A stretch of 64,000 nucleotides of DNA from CAVVEQ01 sp963828855 (GCA_963828855.1 CAWHGB010000006.1:124001-188000); one strand, 5' to 3'; numbered from the stretch's first letter, positions 36,967 to 47,089 are shown. Translations and numbers: made by a program. The notes: a model not told the origin generated them from the letters alone.

Positions 36967-39530
36967 TGATTCCCCGCATCCTGCGCATTTCCGGCTTTCT
37001 CTCCTACCAGGAGCCGTGCGAGATCGACCTCTCACCGGTGCAGCTTGCCTGCATCTCGGGTTTGAATGGAGCTGGAAAGAGTTCGCTGCTGGATGCCATA
37101 ACCTGGGTGCTTTTTGGAGAAGCCCGCAGGCGCGATGACTCGGTGATTAATTCCCATGCCCAGATAGCAGAAGTAGGTCTTGAATTCGATTACGAAGACC
37201 TGCGCTACCGCGTGCAGCGAATCCGCCCTCGCGGAAAAACCACCCAACTCGAATTTTTCCTCCGAAGCCCCGAAAACGAATGGAAACCATTGACCGAGGC
37301 GACAGTCAGCGGCACGCAGGAACAGATCAGGCGCACCCTGCGATTGGATTATGAGACGTTCATAAATGCTTCCTTCTTCCTGCAGGGGAGGGCGGATCTA
37401 TTCGCCCAGCAAACCCCCGGCGAACGCAAGAGGATCCTCTCCTCCATCCTCGGCCTGGATGAGTGGGAGCGGTACAGGGAAACGGCGGTTAAGATGATCC
37501 GTGAGTTGGAGCGGGAGAAATCCGTCCAGGGTGCCATCCTGCAGGAAGTGGTCGCCGAGCTGGGCGAGGAAACCGAACGGCGGGCAAAACTGGAGCAGCT
37601 AAAAGCCAGTCTTACCCAGGCCGGGGAGCTGCGCGAATCTCGGCAGCAGGCATACGAAACCGCTGGAAAGCTGGCAGCCGTTCTGGCCGAGCAAAAACGA
37701 AAAGTGGATATGATGGTCAACCAGGCGGAGAAAACCGGTGTTGACCTGGAATCGGCCCAGAACCAATTGAACGCACGACGGGAGGAGCAGCGGAAATTCA
37801 GTGAACAGGTTTCCCGCTCAATTGAGATCGAAGCCGGATATACCGCCTGGCAGCGAACCCGCGAGGAACTGGAAGGTTGGGACAGGCTTGCCGATCAATA
37901 TCACGAGCTGGATGAAAAACGATCCGCGCCACGGTTGGAGATCGAATCCGAACGGGCAGGATTATTATCGGAACAAAAGCAGCTTCAGATCCAGCAATCT
38001 TTGATCGACGAAGCAAAAAGAACATTACCCGGTCTGGAAGCTCAATACAACGATCAGGCGACCCGCCTGACGCTGTTGACGACCCGTCTGGAAGACCACC
38101 CACGTGTGGAAGCAGAGCTGGCGGAAAAAACGGAAAAACGTGGTACGCTCCTGGCGCAAAATAATAATCTGCGGGAACAGATGGAAGAGATCAAGGCCCG
38201 GCAGGAAGTTCTCAGCGAATCCCATGAAGCAAAATGCCCCACATGCGGCAAGGACCTGGCGGAGACCGAGCGTGAGGGGATTGTTTCAGAACTTGAGAAG
38301 GAAGGCCGGGAGCTGGGAGATAGATTCCGCGCCAATCGGGTCGAGAGCGAAACCTGCGCAAGTGAGATCTCGGTTTTGGAAAAGGAGATCCTGAAGTTGA
38401 AATCCGCAGCAGCGGAGCGCGAAAGTCTGCAGCTCTCTCATAGCCGTGTGGAATCGGAGCGGAACGCGAAAACAGAGCTATTACTGAGCTGGGCATCCAC
38501 AGGCGAAAAGCGTTTGGCGGAAGTGAACATCCAGCTTCAAACAGAAGAGTTTGCCATCCCCGCCCGAAAGCGCCTGGCAAAGCTGGATGCACAGGTGGAG
38601 AAGTTGGGGTACGATCCGGAGAAACACCGTGCTGCCCGCCTGGCTGAGCAGGAGGGCAGGAAGATCGAAGAAGAACGGAACTCGCTCGGAAAAGCCCGCG
38701 CATCGCTCGAGCAGTTGACGCGCGAGATCGAATCTCTAAAAAGCCGCGTGGCCACCCTCGGGCAGGAATTTTCCACGCAACAGGAACAGGCGACAGCAGC
38801 TGCGCAGGAATTCGAGCAGGAATCTGCAGGGTTGTTAGATTTGAAAGCGATGGAAACGGAATTGCAGCAGGCAAGGGAGGAGGAAATCCGCCTGACGCGC
38901 GAGACCGGCGCCGCCCAGCAGAATGTGGATGTCCTAGCGGGTCTGAAAACCCGCCAGCAGACCATCCAGGCTGCGATAGATGAGTTAACCGGGCAGATCT
39001 CGCAACTGAAAACGCTCGACCGCGCCTTCAGCCGGGAGGGACTTCCAGCCATGCTCATCGAACAGGCGCTGCCCGAGATCGAATCCCGGGCGGGTGAACT
39101 GCTTGACCGCCTGAGCGACGGTAGCATGTCCATCCGTTTTGACACCCAACGGGAATACAAGGATAAAAAACGAGAGGATAAGAAAGAAACGCTCGATATT
39201 CTTATCAGCGATGCCGCCGGTGTGCGTGAATATGAGCTTTATTCCGGGGGGGAGGCTTTCCGGATCAATTTCGCCATCCGCCTTGCGCTTTCGCACGTGC
39301 TTGCCCAGCGCGCGGGAGCAAGGTTGCGCACCCTGGTGATTGATGAGGGTTTTGGCAGCCAGGATGCGGAAGGCCGCCAGCGCCTGGTGGAAGCGATCAA
39401 CCTGGTACGCCCGGATTTTGCGCTCATCCTGGTGATCACCCACCTTGATGAATTGAAGGACGCGTTTCCGAACCGGATCGAGGTGGAAAAGACTACCAGG
39501 GGCTCGCGGGCAAGAGTGGTGACCGAATGA
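36966..39530 (+). CDS. sbcC: Nuclease SbcCD subunit C (Rad50-type SMC ATPase)
   Basis: 854 intact residues. Walker A is CISGLNGAGKSSLLDAITWVLFGEARR, then long coiled coils with a central zinc hook CPTCGKDL (near residue 420), and a C-terminal Walker B (RTLVIDEGFGSQD) preceded by the signature ELYSGGEAFRINFAIRLALS. With SbcD it forms the hairpin-opening and DNA end-processing nuclease. The start overlaps the last base of the CNNM gene and the stop overlaps the next glycosyltransferase by ATGA. No frame changes. Confidence 0.95.
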   Translation: MIPRILRISGFLSYQEPCEIDLSPVQLACISGLNGAGKSSLLDAITWVLFGEARRRDDSVINSHAQIAEVGLEFDYEDLRYRVQRIRPRGKTTQLEFFLRSPENEWKPLTEATVSGTQEQIRRTLRLDYETFINASFFLQGRADLFAQQTPGERKRILSSILGLDEWERYRETAVKMIRELEREKSVQGAILQEVVAELGEETERRAKLEQLKASLTQAGELRESRQQAYETAGKLAAVLAEQKRKVDMMVNQAEKTGVDLESAQNQLNARREEQRKFSEQVSRSIEIEAGYTAWQRTREELEGWDRLADQYHELDEKRSAPRLEIESERAGLLSEQKQLQIQQSLIDEAKRTLPGLEAQYNDQATRLTLLTTRLEDHPRVEAELAEKTEKRGTLLAQNNNLREQMEEIKARQEVLSESHEAKCPTCGKDLAETEREGIVSELEKEGRELGDRFRANRVESETCASEISVLEKEILKLKSAAAERESLQLSHSRVESERNAKTELLLSWASTGEKRLAEVNIQLQTEEFAIPARKRLAKLDAQVEKLGYDPEKHRAARLAEQEGRKIEEERNSLGKARASLEQLTREIESLKSRVATLGQEFSTQQEQATAAAQEFEQESAGLLDLKAMETELQQAREEEIRLTRETGAAQQNVDVLAGLKTRQQTIQAAIDELTGQISQLKTLDRAFSREGLPAMLIEQALPEIESRAGELLDRLSDGSMSIRFDTQREYKDKKREDKKETLDILISDAAGVREYELYSGGEAFRINFAIRLALSHVLAQRAGARLRTLVIDEGFGSQDAEGRQRLVEAINLVRPDFALILVITHLDELKDAFPNRIEVEKTTRGSRARVVTE

Positions 39531-40651
39531 CTCCCATTGATACCCGCGTTGGCATCCAGCAGCGCATCCTGCCTGCCTACAGGGTGCCATTCTTCGACAT
39601 GTTGGCCGGGGAGTGTAAAGGGGGATTATCCGTGTTTTCCGGCGAACCGCTCCCGGGGGAAAGCGTGTTGACAGGCAGTCCTGAAGTTTGCCAACTTGAA
39701 CATGCCATCAATCGCCGATTGCCATTCAACCTGGGAGGGATGCTCTGGCAGACCAACATTCTTGATTGGGTAAATGAGTGGAAGCCGGAAGTCTTGATCT
39801 GCGAGGCTAACCCGCGCACCCGTACAACGTTTGCAGCCGTACGCGCGGTGAAAAGCCGGGGGGGCATGGCCATCGGTTGGGGGCTGGGCGCTCCGGAGTT
39901 TCACGGGATCCTGGCGCCATTCCTGGAAACGATACGGCGGAAGACGCTTCTCGAATTCGATGCGATCATCGCTTATTCCCAGACCGGTGCCGCTCAATAC
40001 ACCCGGGTGGGGATCCCTGAAAGATCCATCTTCATCGCGTGCAACGCGGTGGCTGCTAAGCCCACCCACCCCGCGCCGCAGCGCAAACCCGCCGCCACGG
40101 CAGAGGAGCTGCGCCTGCTGTTCGTTGGCAGGCTGCAGGAGCGCAAGCGGGTGGACCTGCTCCTCGAAGCCTGCGCAAGGCAGCCGGCGGGCATGCAGCC
40201 GGACTTGTGGGTCGTCGGAGACGGTCCGATGCTTGTTCCTCTTCAGGAGAAAGCTAAAAAGGTGTACCCACGCACGGTTTTCTTTGGTGCGTTGCAGGGC
40301 AGGGAGCTTGAAGAAAAATTCACCAAAGCTGATCTCTTCATTCTGCCAGGTACAGGCGGGCTGGCGGTGCAGCAGGCGATGAGCTTTGCCCTGCCCGTGA
40401 TCGTAGCCGAAGCTGATGGCACTCAGGAGGATCTCGTCCGCTCTGAAAACGGCTGGAGGGTGACCCCCGGCCACCTTGAAGAGCTGACCAAAACCATCAC
40501 CCTTGCGCTGCGGGAGATCTCCCTGCTGCGAACGATGGGCTTGGAATCCTACCGGATCGTTTCTAAAGAGATCAACCTCGAACGAATGGTGGAGGGCTTC
40601 AGGCAGGCGATCCAATTCGTCCTCTCCGAAAAAGACGGGAAGGGGAGGTAG
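39527..40651 (+). CDS. Glycosyltransferase family 4-like protein (first of tandem pair)
   Basis: 374 intact residues in an ATGA overlap with sbcC. GT-B fold: the C-terminal Rossmann part has LLFVGRLQERKRVDLLLEAC, LWVVGDGPM, TVFFGALQGRELEEKFTKADLFILPGTGGLAVQQAMSFALPVIVAEADGTQE, including the catalytic E-x7-E-like segment (here GGLAVQQAMS). The N-terminal acceptor part is less conserved. It transfers a nucleotide sugar to an unknown acceptor, perhaps an envelope glycan. Position in the DNA-repair operon is odd but the overlap suggests co-expression. Confidence 0.85.
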   Translation: MTPIDTRVGIQQRILPAYRVPFFDMLAGECKGGLSVFSGEPLPGESVLTGSPEVCQLEHAINRRLPFNLGGMLWQTNILDWVNEWKPEVLICEANPRTRTTFAAVRAVKSRGGMAIGWGLGAPEFHGILAPFLETIRRKTLLEFDAIIAYSQTGAAQYTRVGIPERSIFIACNAVAAKPTHPAPQRKPAATAEELRLLFVGRLQERKRVDLLLEACARQPAGMQPDLWVVGDGPMLVPLQEKAKKVYPRTVFFGALQGRELEEKFTKADLFILPGTGGLAVQQAMSFALPVIVAEADGTQEDLVRSENGWRVTPGHLEELTKTITLALREISLLRTMGLESYRIVSKEINLERMVEGFRQAIQFVLSEKDGKGR

Positions 40652-40654
40652 GGG

Positions 40655-41866
40655 ATGCGGGTTCTGCTGGTTGCCGATGGACGTTCCCCCATCACCCATG
40701 GCTGGGTGCGGATGCTTGCATCCACCGGGATCGAGGTCGATCTGGTCAGCACTTTCCCCTGCGCACCTCTCGAAGGGGTCCGTTTCCTGGAGATCATCCC
40801 GGTGGCTTTTGGCTCGCTCTCCGGCAGCCAGGTGGAATCCGGCAGAACTGTCAGAAAGCCCTCTACGGCACGCACCTTGGTGGGGCGCTTTCGTTCGCTG
40901 CTGATGTCAGGAAGATTCATGCTCGGTCCCGCCACCATTCCCCTTTACAGGAAGAAATACCAGGATTTTCTGGAGCGATCCGATCCCGATCTGGTGCATG
41001 GGATGCGCATCCCCTTTGAGGGAATGCTGGCTGGCTGCACTCCGCCAGGGATTCCGCTGGCCATTTCGGTGTGGGGCAACGACCTGACGTTTCACGCGCA
41101 TGGATCCGGGAGCATGGCAAAACACACGCGCGCAGTGCTGACGCGTGCTGACGGACTGCTCGCGGATGCTCACCGCGATATACGCCTGGGAGCGGAATGG
41201 GGCTTCGGGGTGGGTAAACCCAGCCTGGTGGTCCCCGGGGGTGGGGGCATCGACCTGGTGGAGATTGCCGCAGCTTTGAAAGAGCCTGATCCCTTTCTTG
41301 ATTTACTGCCTTCCGATCAGAAGCTGGTTGTCAACCCGCGCGGATTCCGCCCGGGCAGTGTACGGAACGATACATTCTTCAAATCAATTCCCTTGGTTCT
41401 GAAAAGCGCACCACGAACGCTCTTTGCCTGCGCCGGGATGCAGGGTCAGAAGGAAGCCCTGGATTGGGTGGAGCGGCTGGGCATCGCGCAGAACGTTCGG
41501 TTGCTCCCTTTTCTCCCCCAGCGGCAGCTCTGGAAGCTCTTCCAACGCGCCGTTGTATCCGTTTCGGTCTCCCAGCACGATGGCACGCCCAACTCGTTGT
41601 TGGAAGCCATGGCCATCGGCTGCCTGCCGGTGGTTGGGGATATCGAATCCACCCGCGAGTGGGTGGAGGATGGACGCAACGGCTTCGTCGTGGACCCTGC
41701 TGACCCTGCAGCGCTAGCGGAGGCGATCCTGAAGGGATTGGGGGATAAAGGCTTACGAGAAAAAGCGGCGAAAATGAATGCGGGGATTATTCGCGAGCGG
41801 GCGGAGATGAGAATGGTTGCAGGATTAGTCTTTGAATTTTATCTAAAACTCACCCGTTTAAAATGA
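40655..41866 (+). CDS. Glycosyltransferase family 4 (second of tandem pair)
   Basis: 403 intact residues, 3 bases after the previous gene. GT4 signature in the C-terminal half: VVNPRGFRPGSVRNDTFF, VRLLPFLPQRQLWKLFQRAVVSVSVSQHDGTPNSLLEAMAIGCLPVVGDIESTREW, with the E of the EX7E motif in LLEAMAIGC. The N-terminal half includes SDPDLVHGMRIPFEGMLAG and AISVWGNDLTFHAHG. Likely works with its neighbour on the same glycan. No acceptor can be deduced. Confidence 0.88.
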   Translation: MRVLLVADGRSPITHGWVRMLASTGIEVDLVSTFPCAPLEGVRFLEIIPVAFGSLSGSQVESGRTVRKPSTARTLVGRFRSLLMSGRFMLGPATIPLYRKKYQDFLERSDPDLVHGMRIPFEGMLAGCTPPGIPLAISVWGNDLTFHAHGSGSMAKHTRAVLTRADGLLADAHRDIRLGAEWGFGVGKPSLVVPGGGGIDLVEIAAALKEPDPFLDLLPSDQKLVVNPRGFRPGSVRNDTFFKSIPLVLKSAPRTLFACAGMQGQKEALDWVERLGIAQNVRLLPFLPQRQLWKLFQRAVVSVSVSQHDGTPNSLLEAMAIGCLPVVGDIESTREWVEDGRNGFVVDPADPAALAEAILKGLGDKGLREKAAKMNAGIIRERAEMRMVAGLVFEFYLKLTRLK

Positions 41867-42270
41867 TAAATATTTCCTGATCAGATCGGTATCTTAGAAA
41901 TTTAAATCTTCGTGGAATTCGACCAGAATTCGCTCCTTCATCGAAATATCCTAAGCGGTTTGAAATAGACCAGGAGGGCGAGGAAAACGGGTTAAACTCG
42001 TGATTGGAAATTTGATTTTCGATCTCCGACTGGTTTATCTCGATTAGCCCAATATTTCGTCACACCCTAACTAGCTTTCTACTAATTTGAACTAACAACT
42101 CTTTTTGCTATCTCCCCCGAGTGGCGGAGTGCGATAACCCCCGCTTGCTGGATGTGTTTCAGGGTGGAATACCGTAATATGGTAACTAGGCAACATGGGA
42201 TTCCAGTTCATTAATGTTTGTTTAGACCTGGTAGTCCTTATGGCAAATAAATCACACCCGGAGGTTATAT
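41867..42270 (+). other. 400-base intergenic region, possible structured leader
   Basis: No credible gene. From 42110 the sequence is GC-richer and contains short inverted motifs (a ggaata ... gattcc pairing around a taccgtaatatggta hairpin at about 42165-42210), the kind of layout an RNA leader could have. Nothing matches a riboswitch class I can name. The far end provides GGAGG for the small lipoprotein at 42271. Confidence 0.35.
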
Positions 42271-42660
42271 ATGAAGAAAGCCCTTTCGATTTTCCTTTTC
42301 ATGATTGTGATGACAGTAATGATTGCAGGATGCACCACTGGATCCTCTGCGCAAATTAATACACCTGTTCCGAGTTCTCAGAATGGCGAAGTTAATGTGC
42401 CCGGCGTAAGTATAAAGATCAATGTGCCCGGTCCAAACCCAATGGTAAATACAGCTGGTTCGAATGGTCAAATTGCCGGCACTTTACTGGGCATCTGGCA
42501 TGGGGTCATTTCCCCGGTAACCCTCGTATGGTCATTCATTGATCCAAATATACAGATGTACGAAGTTCATAACGATGGAAGCCAATATAACCTGGGCTTC
42601 TTGCTTGGTGTGGCGATTGTTTTTGTGCTGATTGGTATTTTTGCCGGTCGGAGACGCTGA
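42271..42660 (+). CDS. Small lipoprotein with C-terminal membrane helix
   Basis: 129 residues; ATG 42271 after CGGAGG. Lipobox in MIVMTVMIAGCTTGSS, then a low-complexity Asn/Val/Pro stretch and a motif WHGVISPVTLVWSFIDPNIQMYEVHNDG, followed by a helix (LGFLLGVAIVFVLIGIFAGRRR). The WHGxIxPxT...YEVHNxG motif recurs in short membrane proteins of many bacteria; I know no function for it. Likely envelope protein. Next gene is a small membrane protein. Confidence 0.8.
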   Translation: MKKALSIFLFMIVMTVMIAGCTTGSSAQINTPVPSSQNGEVNVPGVSIKINVPGPNPMVNTAGSNGQIAGTLLGIWHGVISPVTLVWSFIDPNIQMYEVHNDGSQYNLGFLLGVAIVFVLIGIFAGRRR

Positions 42661-42794
42661 TCAGGTCTGGCTTTGAGATTTAAAGATTTCAATATGGAAA
42701 ATCAATAATAATCTGGCAGGTTGTTCAGCCCTGCTTCCCCCGGACCAAGCGTTGGACCACAATTATGAAGAAATCATAAGAAAGGAGGAAAACT

Positions 42795-42965
42795 ATGAAA
42801 CTAACACCCCCAAAAACAATAACCTGGTGGATCGCTCTCATCCTTGGTGCCCTAGGGCTCCTTGGTTACACAGGTACCATTGCCGCTTTGAGCCCCTTTG
42901 CTTTCTTTCTCGTCCTGGCAGGGCTTATCTTATTACTTGTTGCGTGTTTCGTTAAGAATCTTTAA
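42795..42965 (+). CDS. Small two-helix membrane protein (56 aa)
   Basis: ATG 42795 has a strong AGGAGG 5 bases upstream. The product is ITWWIALILGALGLLGYTG, a short turn, then SPFAFFLVLAGLILLLVACF and a Lys-Asn end: two membrane helices and little else. Short enough to be missed by length filters. Envelope or stress function is plausible from its neighbours, but unknown. Confidence 0.75.
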   Translation: MKLTPPKTITWWIALILGALGLLGYTGTIAALSPFAFFLVLAGLILLLVACFVKNL

Positions 42966-42982
42966 TGGTTTTGCTCGCAAAT

Positions 42983-43020
42983 ACCCTGGGGTTGAATAAT
43001 TGGTCCGGACACCCCAGGGT
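42983..43020 (+). terminator. Possible terminator after small membrane protein gene
   Basis: A 9-bp perfect stem (accctgggg / ccccagggt) with a 20-base loop. The following sequence is only weakly T-rich (TTGTGATTTT), so it may be a transcript-end hairpin of modest strength. Confidence 0.5.
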
Positions 43021-43248
43021 TTGTGATTTTGAATACGGTATCTTGGATCGAAAACTATTTCGAGGGGAAAAAGTAAAAAAAAGGTATTATTAGACGGGAA
43101 ATTAATAATTATATTCTCGGTAGAAAAGAGTAGGCAGAAGAATCCGAAAAGCGATGAATTATTCGGATTCTTTTTCATTTCGTTAGCTTGGATTTTCAGG
43201 TGCGGTCTCAGCTTTAATTAATTCTGCGGCTCGATGATTTCGAATTCT

Positions 43249-44483
43249 TTATGAATCTGAACCTGATCCGGATGTAATAGAGGTAATTTTACTGGAAGGT
43301 TCTCCATGCTCATTCCCCTTGAGAATCGGTTCAGCAATCTCTATCAAGTTGGATAGTTGTTCCAAACTGCTTTCGATCAAAGGTATGGGTGGATCTTCCA
43401 ATGCTGCAACAGTTTCTCTGATCCGCAGTAAACGATCTTGCAAATCTGAAATCTGAGCTGCTTCTCCTTTGAGAGCTCGATGAGTCACCAGCCTGCGCCA
43501 AAGGATCTGGCACACGACAGATAAAGGAGGGGCGAGGATAAGGCCAATAATTCCAAAAGCATCACCAAGCACGAGCAGTAAAACGATGGTGAGAATCGGA
43601 TTATCCCATTTACGATTGCCAAGTCGTGGTTTGACCCATACTTGTAAAGCAATTAAAATAACGATCGCGTAAATGGTCGTAATTGCGCTAAGTTGCACAC
43701 TGGTGAGCAAACCGATTAGGAAGGTTGGAATTACCGCCAGAAAAGGCCCCACCACCGGGATCAGGCACGCGAGTGCCCCAACCATTGCAAGCAATACCGG
43801 ATAAGGTGATCCCAGCAGCCAGTAACCAAGACCTAAAAGCAGCCCGGCTAGAAGACTTAGAAACCCCTGGCCGCGAATATATGCACCCAGGTCAGGTTCG
43901 ATCACGCGCCAAATGCCGCGTGCCTGTTTGCGCTGACCGGAAGGAAGTAAGGAGAGCCATAATCGCTCAAAATGGATTTGATTGATACTCCAATAGATGC
44001 TCAAAAATAGTATGACGAGCGATGGCAGCTATAACCCCGCCAAATCCCCTTAAGAAACCAAGGATGGATGGCAGAACAAGTTGTCCTTGAGCTCCGGTGA
44101 TTGCTGCCAATAACGTACTCGGAGGTGGCAGCCAGGAAACCAATGTCTGTTGGAACGTAGTACCTTCCAACCAGGTCGGCAGGGTCCATGCATTCTGTGT
44201 TGATAAACCCGCCCCGAAATCCTGAACTTCAGCAATTGCAACCTTGCCTGTCAGGAAGATAATTATGACGAACCCCCCCAGAACCAGCACGTAAAGCAGT
44301 GATCCACGCTATGCGCACAATGAGCTTCCGCCCAACCAGGCGATTCGCCAGGGGACGTAAAGCTGCAGCAAGCATCACTGAGATCAAAATATATGCGATG
44401 ATCACACGGAACTGCCATAACACTACCAGTGCCAGAAGCGAGGTTAGAACAGCTATTCCGATGCGGATAATTTGCTTTGTCAT
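43249..44483 (-). CDS. AI-2E family transporter, downstream copy (frameshifted)
   Basis: Multi-pass permease of the PerM/TqsA family (AI-2 exporter or Na/H-like antiporter). ATG 44483 in a 4-base overlap with the upstream homologue. The C-terminal half reads LGAYIRGQGFLSLLAGLLLGLGYWLLG, ALACLIPVVGPFLAVIP and NPILTIVLLLVLGDAFGIIGLILAPPLSV, matching the family's conserved region. The N-terminal half is in other frames (frame changes near 43985 and 44265). About 411 residues with a soluble tail of 70 residues after the last helix. Confidence 0.85.
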
Positions 44484-45772
44484 GGCTTGCCCGCAGGGGG
44501 AACCTCAGCCAACAGGGCGTCCAGATCCGTTGTGATGGTTTCAATCTCATCCATTATCTTATCCACCTGCTTGACCCTTTGGGCAGATCCCCGCTTTGTA
44601 AACCTGGCCTGCCTGCGCAGCCCCTGGGCCAGGGTTTGTGCATCATAGCGCAGCCGGCTGGCAGAATCGCGCCCGGCCGAAACCTCAGGCTCCAGCGTGC
44701 CTGGACGAAAGAGAAATCGATCCAATAAGATCTGGATGATGGCGGCTAGTGGAATCGCCACGAGCGCACCGATTATTCCGAAAAAGGTGCTGAAGCTAAA
44801 GATGGCCAGCAAGGAAACAAATGGATTTACCCCAACCGCCTTGCGCATGACCCGCGGAACGAGGAGGTTGTTTTCCAATTGTTGAATAATCACCGTCGCG
44901 AGGATCACCCAGATCAGCTTGGAAGGCGAGATGGATAAAGCGATAACAGCCGCAGGGATCGCCCCCAGGAACGGTCCAATCATGGGTACAGCCTCCATCA
45001 CTCCGGCAATAAGTGCCAGGAGTAAGGCATTTGGCAGCCCGATTATCAGGTAAGCGATCAAAGCCATGATCCCGATGGACAGGCAAAGGACCCCCTGCCC
45101 GGCCAGAAAAGAACCCACCTTGGTTTCCATGGCTGAAATCATCTCGCCAATGCTGCTGCGCTGATTCCTTGGAAGGAGAATCAGCCAGGATTGTATTGTT
45201 TGCGGTCCATCCAGTGTCCAGTGAAAAGCCAATAATAAAACCGCCAGAAAAATAAAAATTAATCTCGCCCCTGACGTTACATAGCCCATTGCTTGTTCTG
45301 CAGAGGCCAGCACTTGCTGTCCTGTTTGTTGTATCGGCGCAAGGTTGGGAAGCGTTGTAGGTAGAAAATCCCCCAAACCCACGATCATTGGATTTCCAGT
45401 ATTTGCCAGCCACAACCGCAGATTTTGATAGTAACCTGGCATATCTGCGACAATTGATGAACCCTGGTCCATAACCATCGGAAATAAGAGCAGCATAAAA
45501 CCAAAGAATAGTATGAGCAGCAGAATGGAAATAAAAATAAATCCTGCAACCCGGGGGACTCCTCTTTTATTTAACCAGTTGATTACCGGCCGGATGACCG
45601 TACCCATCAGGATGGCAATGAATACGATAAAAATAACCTGGTAAAACCGGTATAAAAGCCAGAAACCCAAGGCAACAAAAACCAGGAGCAGTGTTGCCCA
45701 CATTACCCGGCGAAAAGTCCAGGTATCCAGGCTTGAAGGAGGAAGTGAATCCATGCTTTCGTTAAACTCCAA
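44480..45772 (-). CDS. AI-2E family transporter, upstream copy
   Basis: 430 intact residues. Family signature: FLAGQGVLCLSIGIMALIAYLIIGLPNALLLALIAGVMEAVPMIGPFLGAIPA and GVNPFVSLLAIFSFSTFFGIIGALVAIPLAAIIQILL. ATG 45772; the stop overlaps the start of the second homologue, so the two are made together, possibly as a hetero-oligomer. Both end in a short helical soluble tail (KQVDKIMDEIETITTDLDALL). The substrate is not predictable from sequence. Confidence 0.92.
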   Translation of the reverse strand: MEFNESMDSLPPSSLDTWTFRRVMWATLLLVFVALGFWLLYRFYQVIFIVFIAILMGTVIRPVINWLNKRGVPRVAGFIFISILLLILFFGFMLLLFPMVMDQGSSIVADMPGYYQNLRLWLANTGNPMIVGLGDFLPTTLPNLAPIQQTGQQVLASAEQAMGYVTSGARLIFIFLAVLLLAFHWTLDGPQTIQSWLILLPRNQRSSIGEMISAMETKVGSFLAGQGVLCLSIGIMALIAYLIIGLPNALLLALIAGVMEAVPMIGPFLGAIPAAVIALSISPSKLIWVILATVIIQQLENNLLVPRVMRKAVGVNPFVSLLAIFSFSTFFGIIGALVAIPLAAIIQILLDRFLFRPGTLEPEVSAGRDSASRLRYDAQTLAQGLRRQARFTKRGSAQRVKQVDKIMDEIETITTDLDALLAEVPPAGKP

Positions 45773-45942
45773 TACAAATCAGGTGCAAATTCACGCTGGT
45801 ATCGATCTCTTAATCGCGAGAGAAAAGAACATCAATAAAGTTACTTGAGATCGCCGGAGATTTGGGATGAGAGGCATCGTTTTTTCATTCCGGGTTTTGT
45901 TTGAAATAAGAGCTGTATCGAGCGATTCATCCATTGGTTCCT

Positions 45943-46347
45943 TTATCGAAGATAACGATCCCGAACCTTGGCTGCGATTTGAGGGTTCGTCATCTTGTCC
46001 ACGGTTTCGACCCCTACAATATGGTCACCAAGGTTTTCATGTTTGAGTCGGGTTTCAAATTCGATCTTCGCCTCTCCAGGGCCAAAGATCCAAATTGAAT
46101 CAGCATCCCGGAGAAAGGGAATGACCGCATTAAAGAATTTCCCAACATGGTCTCCATACTGCCGGTCACGTACATCCTCTGCGGTTGAACCCTGGGGTTT
46201 ATTTGATGCTTTTGAAGTCGTTCCGCTCGAAAAACGGACATGCTTCTCCAGGTTTGACTTGATCTCAAGTAGAATTTCTTCTTCATTTTCAATGGTCACG
46301 ATGACTACCTTACGGTGGTCGATCCATAGACCCACATCTTTAGTCAT
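45943..46347 (-). CDS. Stress-cluster protein with eRF1 domain-3-like features (tentative)
   Basis: 134 residues; start ATG 46347 with AAGGG upstream. The sequence begins DVGLWIDHRKVVIVTI, continues VRDRQYGDHVGKFFNAVIPFLRDADSIWIFGPGEAKIEFETRL and ends VGVETVDKMTNPQIAAKVRDRYL. This length and pattern match a small widespread family annotated as translational-machinery or eRF1-domain-like; the label is from memory and the function is unproven. It lies with CsbD and GlsB-like genes. Confidence 0.65.
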   Translation of the reverse strand: MTKDVGLWIDHRKVVIVTIENEEEILLEIKSNLEKHVRFSSGTTSKASNKPQGSTAEDVRDRQYGDHVGKFFNAVIPFLRDADSIWIFGPGEAKIEFETRLKHENLGDHIVGVETVDKMTNPQIAAKVRDRYLR

Positions 46348-46449
46348 ATTAATTCCCTTTGGACTTACTATTTTTCTTTCTGAGATAATTTTCCATTTCA
46401 ACGGTGAATTAAATATTCAATATGAACCATTTGGAATTTATGCTTTGGG

Positions 46450-46605
46450 TTATCGGTTCAATATGATAAAAATCCCGGCTGCGATAGCAAGAATAGCCAG
46501 GATCACAGTAAGACCTCCAAGGGCGGGGATTAGCGCAAACAGACCCCAGGCGATAAGCCAAATGGCCAGCAACAGCATGCCAATGTTCTTCGTAAATCTA
46601 TTCAT
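46450..46605 (-). CDS. Small membrane protein (51 aa)
   Basis: ATG 46605 preceded by AAAGGA. MNRFTKNIGMLLLAIWLIAWGLFALIPALG and LTVILAILAIAAGIFIIL form two hydrophobic helices. Typical short membrane protein of stress clusters. No known function. Confidence 0.7.
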   Translation of the reverse strand: MNRFTKNIGMLLLAIWLIAWGLFALIPALGGLTVILAILAIAAGIFIILNR

Positions 46606-46721
46606 TTTAAAAATCCTTTCTTTATTGGTCAAAAGAGGATGTGGTGATCGTCTTCTGTTTTGAAGTCAGGGGTGCCAATCAAGCACCCCTGATCACCGAA
46701 CTTTTTTCCAAAGATAGTGGT

Positions 46722-46980
46722 TTATCGTCTGCGGCGGATAAAATGTACAACCGCCAGCAGGATGATGGACCCGGCGAGTGACACCAGCAGGGAGGGTAGA
46801 CTGAAGCTTCCCTGGTTGATGGTGGGGATTCCGAGAAGGGGGGTAAGTAACCAGCCAGCGATAAATGCTCCCACGACGGCCACAACAATATTGATCCAGC
46901 AGGTTTGAGCGGTCATGCATGATTTCAGTCGCCACCCAACCAATCACTGCTGCAACAACAAGGTAAATTATGATTGTCAT
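46722..46980 (-). CDS. GlsB/YeaQ/YmgE family small membrane protein (one frameshift)
   Basis: About 86 residues. The N-terminus IIYLVVAAVIGWVATEIMHDRSNLL and C-terminus LINIVVAVVGAFIAGWLLTPLLG...LVSLAGSIILLAVVHFIRRRR together match the transglycosylase-associated (GlsB/YeaQ) family of stress-induced membrane proteins. A frame change near 46900 splits them. The name is historical; the family has no demonstrated enzyme activity. Start ATG 46980. Confidence 0.88.
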
Positions 46981-47089
46981 TTGATACTCCTTTTGAAAGT
47001 GTGTTTTTCACGGAATACCGTGCGTTTTTTTGGATCCAGCCTCGATTTTCAAAGAGAAAGAGGTGATCCCAAGTTAGAAATCATTTGGA

